Assembly (NCBI GenBank): GCA_047921455.1
Contig: JBLRWC010000006.1
Location: 27,407 to 91,406, forward strand
DNA from: XN24 sp047921455
GTDB taxonomy: Bacteria > Pseudomonadota > Gammaproteobacteria > Steroidobacterales > XN24
Direction: 5' to 3'
DNA length: 64,000 bases
The notes under the pieces were generated by a model. The model saw only the letters and a list, made by a program, of their open reading frames with translations, did not search any database and was not told the origin of the DNA. Made by a program: the position numbers and the translations under genes. Positions 62,538 through 64,000 of the stretch are shown piece after piece; within the stretch, counting starts at the first letter, position 1; each line of letters opens with the position of its first letter.

Positions 62538-63218
62538 ATGAAGCTCCTCGCCTCGTGGATCCTGGTGGCCGGATTGGCCGGTCTTAACCTTGAGGCACAC
62601 CTGCAACTCGGTGGCACGCAGCTCGACTTGCGTGGGACGGCGGTTAGCGACAGTGACCTGGCAGGCCTTCAGACTGAAGCCATGGCTGCGGTCCAGAGTG
62701 TGCTGCTCTCAGCAACAGCCATAACGGACTGCGGGTTGTCTGGCCTGCGCGGCCTGCAGCTCGAAGAGTTGGATTTGTACCGCACTTCGATCAGCAACGC
62801 GGGCATGGCGCATCTTGTCGCGCTGCCGTTGCGGCGCCTGACCCTGTCCGGAACGATGATCGACGATGCCGGTCTCGCGAAGTTGTCGGCGTTGCCGCTC
62901 GCGCAGCTGCGCCTGGCCGACACCGCGGTGGGTGATGCAGGGCTGAGACACTTGGTGGACATGCCGTTGTGGCGGCTGGATCTTGCTCGCACCCGGGTGA
63001 CCGACGAGGGGCTCGACACCCTTTTGGCAATACACACTTTGCAGCTGATCGACCTCTCCTTTACCAGCGTGACCGGCGAAGGTATGAAGGCACTGGTGGC
63101 ACTGCCGGATCTCGAGACGCTGGTCGCCATCGAGATTCCGATCAGCGACGCCCAGCGGGCTTTCATCATGGCGGCGCGGCCCGGGCTCATATTCTTAACG
63201 GAAATGCCAACGCGTTGA
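62538..63218 (+). CDS. Leucine-rich-repeat protein, exported
   Basis: A 226-residue protein: an N-terminal hydrophobic signal (KLLASWILVAGLAGLNLEA) and then about seven repeats of 22-24 residues with the pattern LxxLxLxxTxIxDxGLxxLxxLP (for example LEELDLYRTSISNAGMAHLV; LRLADTAVGDAGLRHLV). These are LRRs of the ribonuclease-inhibitor or cysteine-containing type, usually protein-binding. Partner unknown. AGGAG precedes the ATG at 62538. Just after the metalloprotease gene, so perhaps functionally linked. Confidence 0.78.
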   Translation: MKLLASWILVAGLAGLNLEAHLQLGGTQLDLRGTAVSDSDLAGLQTEAMAAVQSVLLSATAITDCGLSGLRGLQLEELDLYRTSISNAGMAHLVALPLRRLTLSGTMIDDAGLAKLSALPLAQLRLADTAVGDAGLRHLVDMPLWRLDLARTRVTDEGLDTLLAIHTLQLIDLSFTSVTGEGMKALVALPDLETLVAIEIPISDAQRAFIMAARPGLIFLTEMPTR

Positions 63219-63293
63219 GGGCCATGGCGGCCGCCATGCCGGGCCACGCCGCAGCGCGGTTTGTTAGCGTTGGTTCAAGAACCGTTGGCCGCT

Positions 63294-63757
63294 TCAGACC
63301 TGCGCTGGGCTGGCTTGTCCGGAAAACGGCTCGATGTTCAGCACGCACCGGATGGGTTGGCGCTGGCGCACAATGTCGGCGATGGTTTGCTGGTCGAGCT
63401 CCGCCAGAAACGCTTGCATGGCGCGATCGAGCGCAGGCGCCAGCGCGCAGGCCGGCGTGAGGCGACACTTGTTATCTGGCCGGAAGCATTCCACCAGGCC
63501 CAGGTCGTCCTCGGTCTTGCGAACCACGTCTCCCAGCCGGATCTGGTCGGCGGGAACTGCCAGGGTCAAAGCGCCGCTCGGGCCGCGTTGCGCGGTGACC
63601 AGCCCTGCCGGGTGAGCAGGTTGACGACCTTCATGAGATGCGCGCGTGAAATGTCGTAAGCCGTGGCAATTTTACGGATCGTGCAACGCCGTTCCGGTGT
63701 GACGGCGAGGTACATCAAGGTGCGGAAGGCGTAGTCGCTCAAGTAGGTCAGTCGCAT
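63294..63757 (-). pseudogene. nsrR: Frameshifted Rrf2-family regulator, NsrR type
   Basis: From ATG 63757 the frame encodes the Rrf2 winged helix (MRLTYLSDYAFRTLMYLAV, ISRAHLMKVVNLLTRQG). One base is missing near 63605-63612, so the 5' frame runs out as WSPRNAARAAL. In the other frame LVTAQRGPSGALTLAVP continues to the end with the cysteine cluster ECFRPDNKCRLTPAC and FLAELDQQTIADIVRQRQP. This is the NsrR layout, with three Cys binding a nitric-oxide-sensing Fe-S cluster. All family parts are present, so a single sequencing or assembly error is as likely as true inactivation. Confidence 0.8.
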
Positions 63758-63794
63758 GAAAACAGTCCCGGCGCCACGGCACAGGCGCATTATT

Positions 63795-63807
63795 GATGTG
63801 CATTACA
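63795..63807. promoter_or_regulatory. Candidate operator upstream of the NsrR-type gene
   Basis: ATGTGCATTACAT has inverted ends ATGT/ACAT and lies 38 bases upstream of the regulator's ATG. NsrR sites are palindromes with ATGYATTT-type half-sites, which this resembles only partly. Confidence 0.3.
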
Positions 63808-63851
63808 TGAGATAATCCGTCTCGCAACAGTAGTAGAACTACGGGTCCGCC

Positions 63852-63880
63852 TTGACAGTGCAGCGGGGCGCAGGGAGAAT
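63852..63880 (+). promoter_or_regulatory. Sigma-70 promoter for tRNA-Met
   Basis: A perfect -35 TTGACA (63852-63857) and -10 GAGAAT (63875-63880) are exactly 17 bases apart. A GC-rich discriminator follows (TCCGGGCCC), as is usual for stringently controlled stable-RNA genes. The tRNA starts 42 bases after the -10. Confidence 0.8.
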
Positions 63881-63922
63881 TCCGGGCCCTCCCCGGGCAT
63901 ACGCCGACAGGCGTCCGTCAGC

Positions 63923-63999
63923 GGCTACGTAGCTCAGTTGGTCAGAGCGCGGCACTCATAATGCTGAGGTCGGTGGTTCGAGCCCACCCGTAGCCACCA
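63923..63999 (+). tRNA. tRNA-Met (anticodon CAT), elongator
   Basis: A 77-base cloverleaf with encoded CCA: acceptor GGCTACG/CGTAGCC, D arm GCTC-AGTTGGTCA-GAGC, anticodon arm CGGCA-CTCATAA-TGCTG with CAT at 63957-63959, T arm GGTGG-TTCGAGC-CCACC. The paired first position (G1-C72) rules out initiator tRNA. Close similarity to enterobacterial elongator tRNA-Met makes tRNA-Ile2 unlikely. Confidence 0.93.
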
Positions 64000-64000
64000 T

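Noticed and set aside
63223..63238. 16-bp perfect palindrome CATGGCGGCCGCCATG
   Set aside because: Built from simple GC repeats in a GC-rich spacer; no associated motif or gene spacing supports a function.
1..64000. CRISPR arrays, rRNA genes, complete insertion sequences, prophage genes
   Set aside because: No spaced direct repeats, rRNA segments, transposases, integrases or phage structural genes were recognised on either strand.

Overview
The window is about 64 kb of GC-rich chromosome from a gammaproteobacterium. Its core gene order is gammaproteobacterial: lptD-surA-pdxA-ksgA-apaG-apaH, mreBCD-mrdA-rodA-mltB-rlpA-dacA-ybeD-lipB, hemA-prfA, prmC-moeB, and lolB-ispE-tRNA-Gln-prs-rplY-pth-ychF. 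The genus cannot be read from the sequence. Several TolB-like/TPR paralogues and an eight-gene kynurenine operon suggest a free-living heterotroph. A gap of exactly 100 N, flanked by identical 55-bp ends, suggests a short-read draft or metagenome assembly.

Layout. 0-5 kb is accessory: the tail of a gene, an SDR oxidoreductase, a chromosomal ccdAB toxin-antitoxin pair and two TolB-like membrane proteins, the first with its TPR region deleted. 5-12.7 kb (minus strand) is a tightly coupled kynurenine catabolic operon: SDR, aminomuconate-semialdehyde dehydrogenase, aminomuconate deaminase, 3-hydroxyanthranilate dioxygenase, ACMS decarboxylase, a cyclase-type formamidase, kynureninase and kynurenine 3-monooxygenase. 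It takes N-formylkynurenine to 4-oxalocrotonate; tryptophan dioxygenase is not here. 12.7-19.8 kb (minus) is apaH-apaG-usp-ksgA-pdxA-surA-lptD, with murU divergent. 20.5-30 kb (minus) is the cell-elongation cluster. 30-34.3 kb (plus) is gatCAB and hslO.

34.3-49.3 kb is dominated by sulfur amino acid metabolism. A SahR-like ArsR/methyltransferase fusion, with a strong palindrome in front of it, leads metF and metH, followed by alaA. A reverse transsulfuration pair (cbs and a cystathionine gamma-lyase) plus cysK sits between hemA-prfA and prmC-moeB, splitting an arrangement that is usually continuous. 49.4-56.3 kb (plus) is a TPR lipoprotein, lolB, ispE, tRNA-Gln, prs, rplY, pth and ychF.

56.4-64 kb is accessory and partly decayed: a frameshifted third TolB-like gene spanning the assembly gap, an atypical NRAMP-family transporter, a fragment of a response-regulator receiver domain ending beside a 28-bp perfect palindrome, a secreted M12-type metalloprotease, a leucine-rich-repeat protein, a frameshifted NsrR-type regulator, and tRNA-Met with a good sigma-70 promoter. 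No CRISPR array, rRNA operon, intact insertion sequence or prophage was seen.
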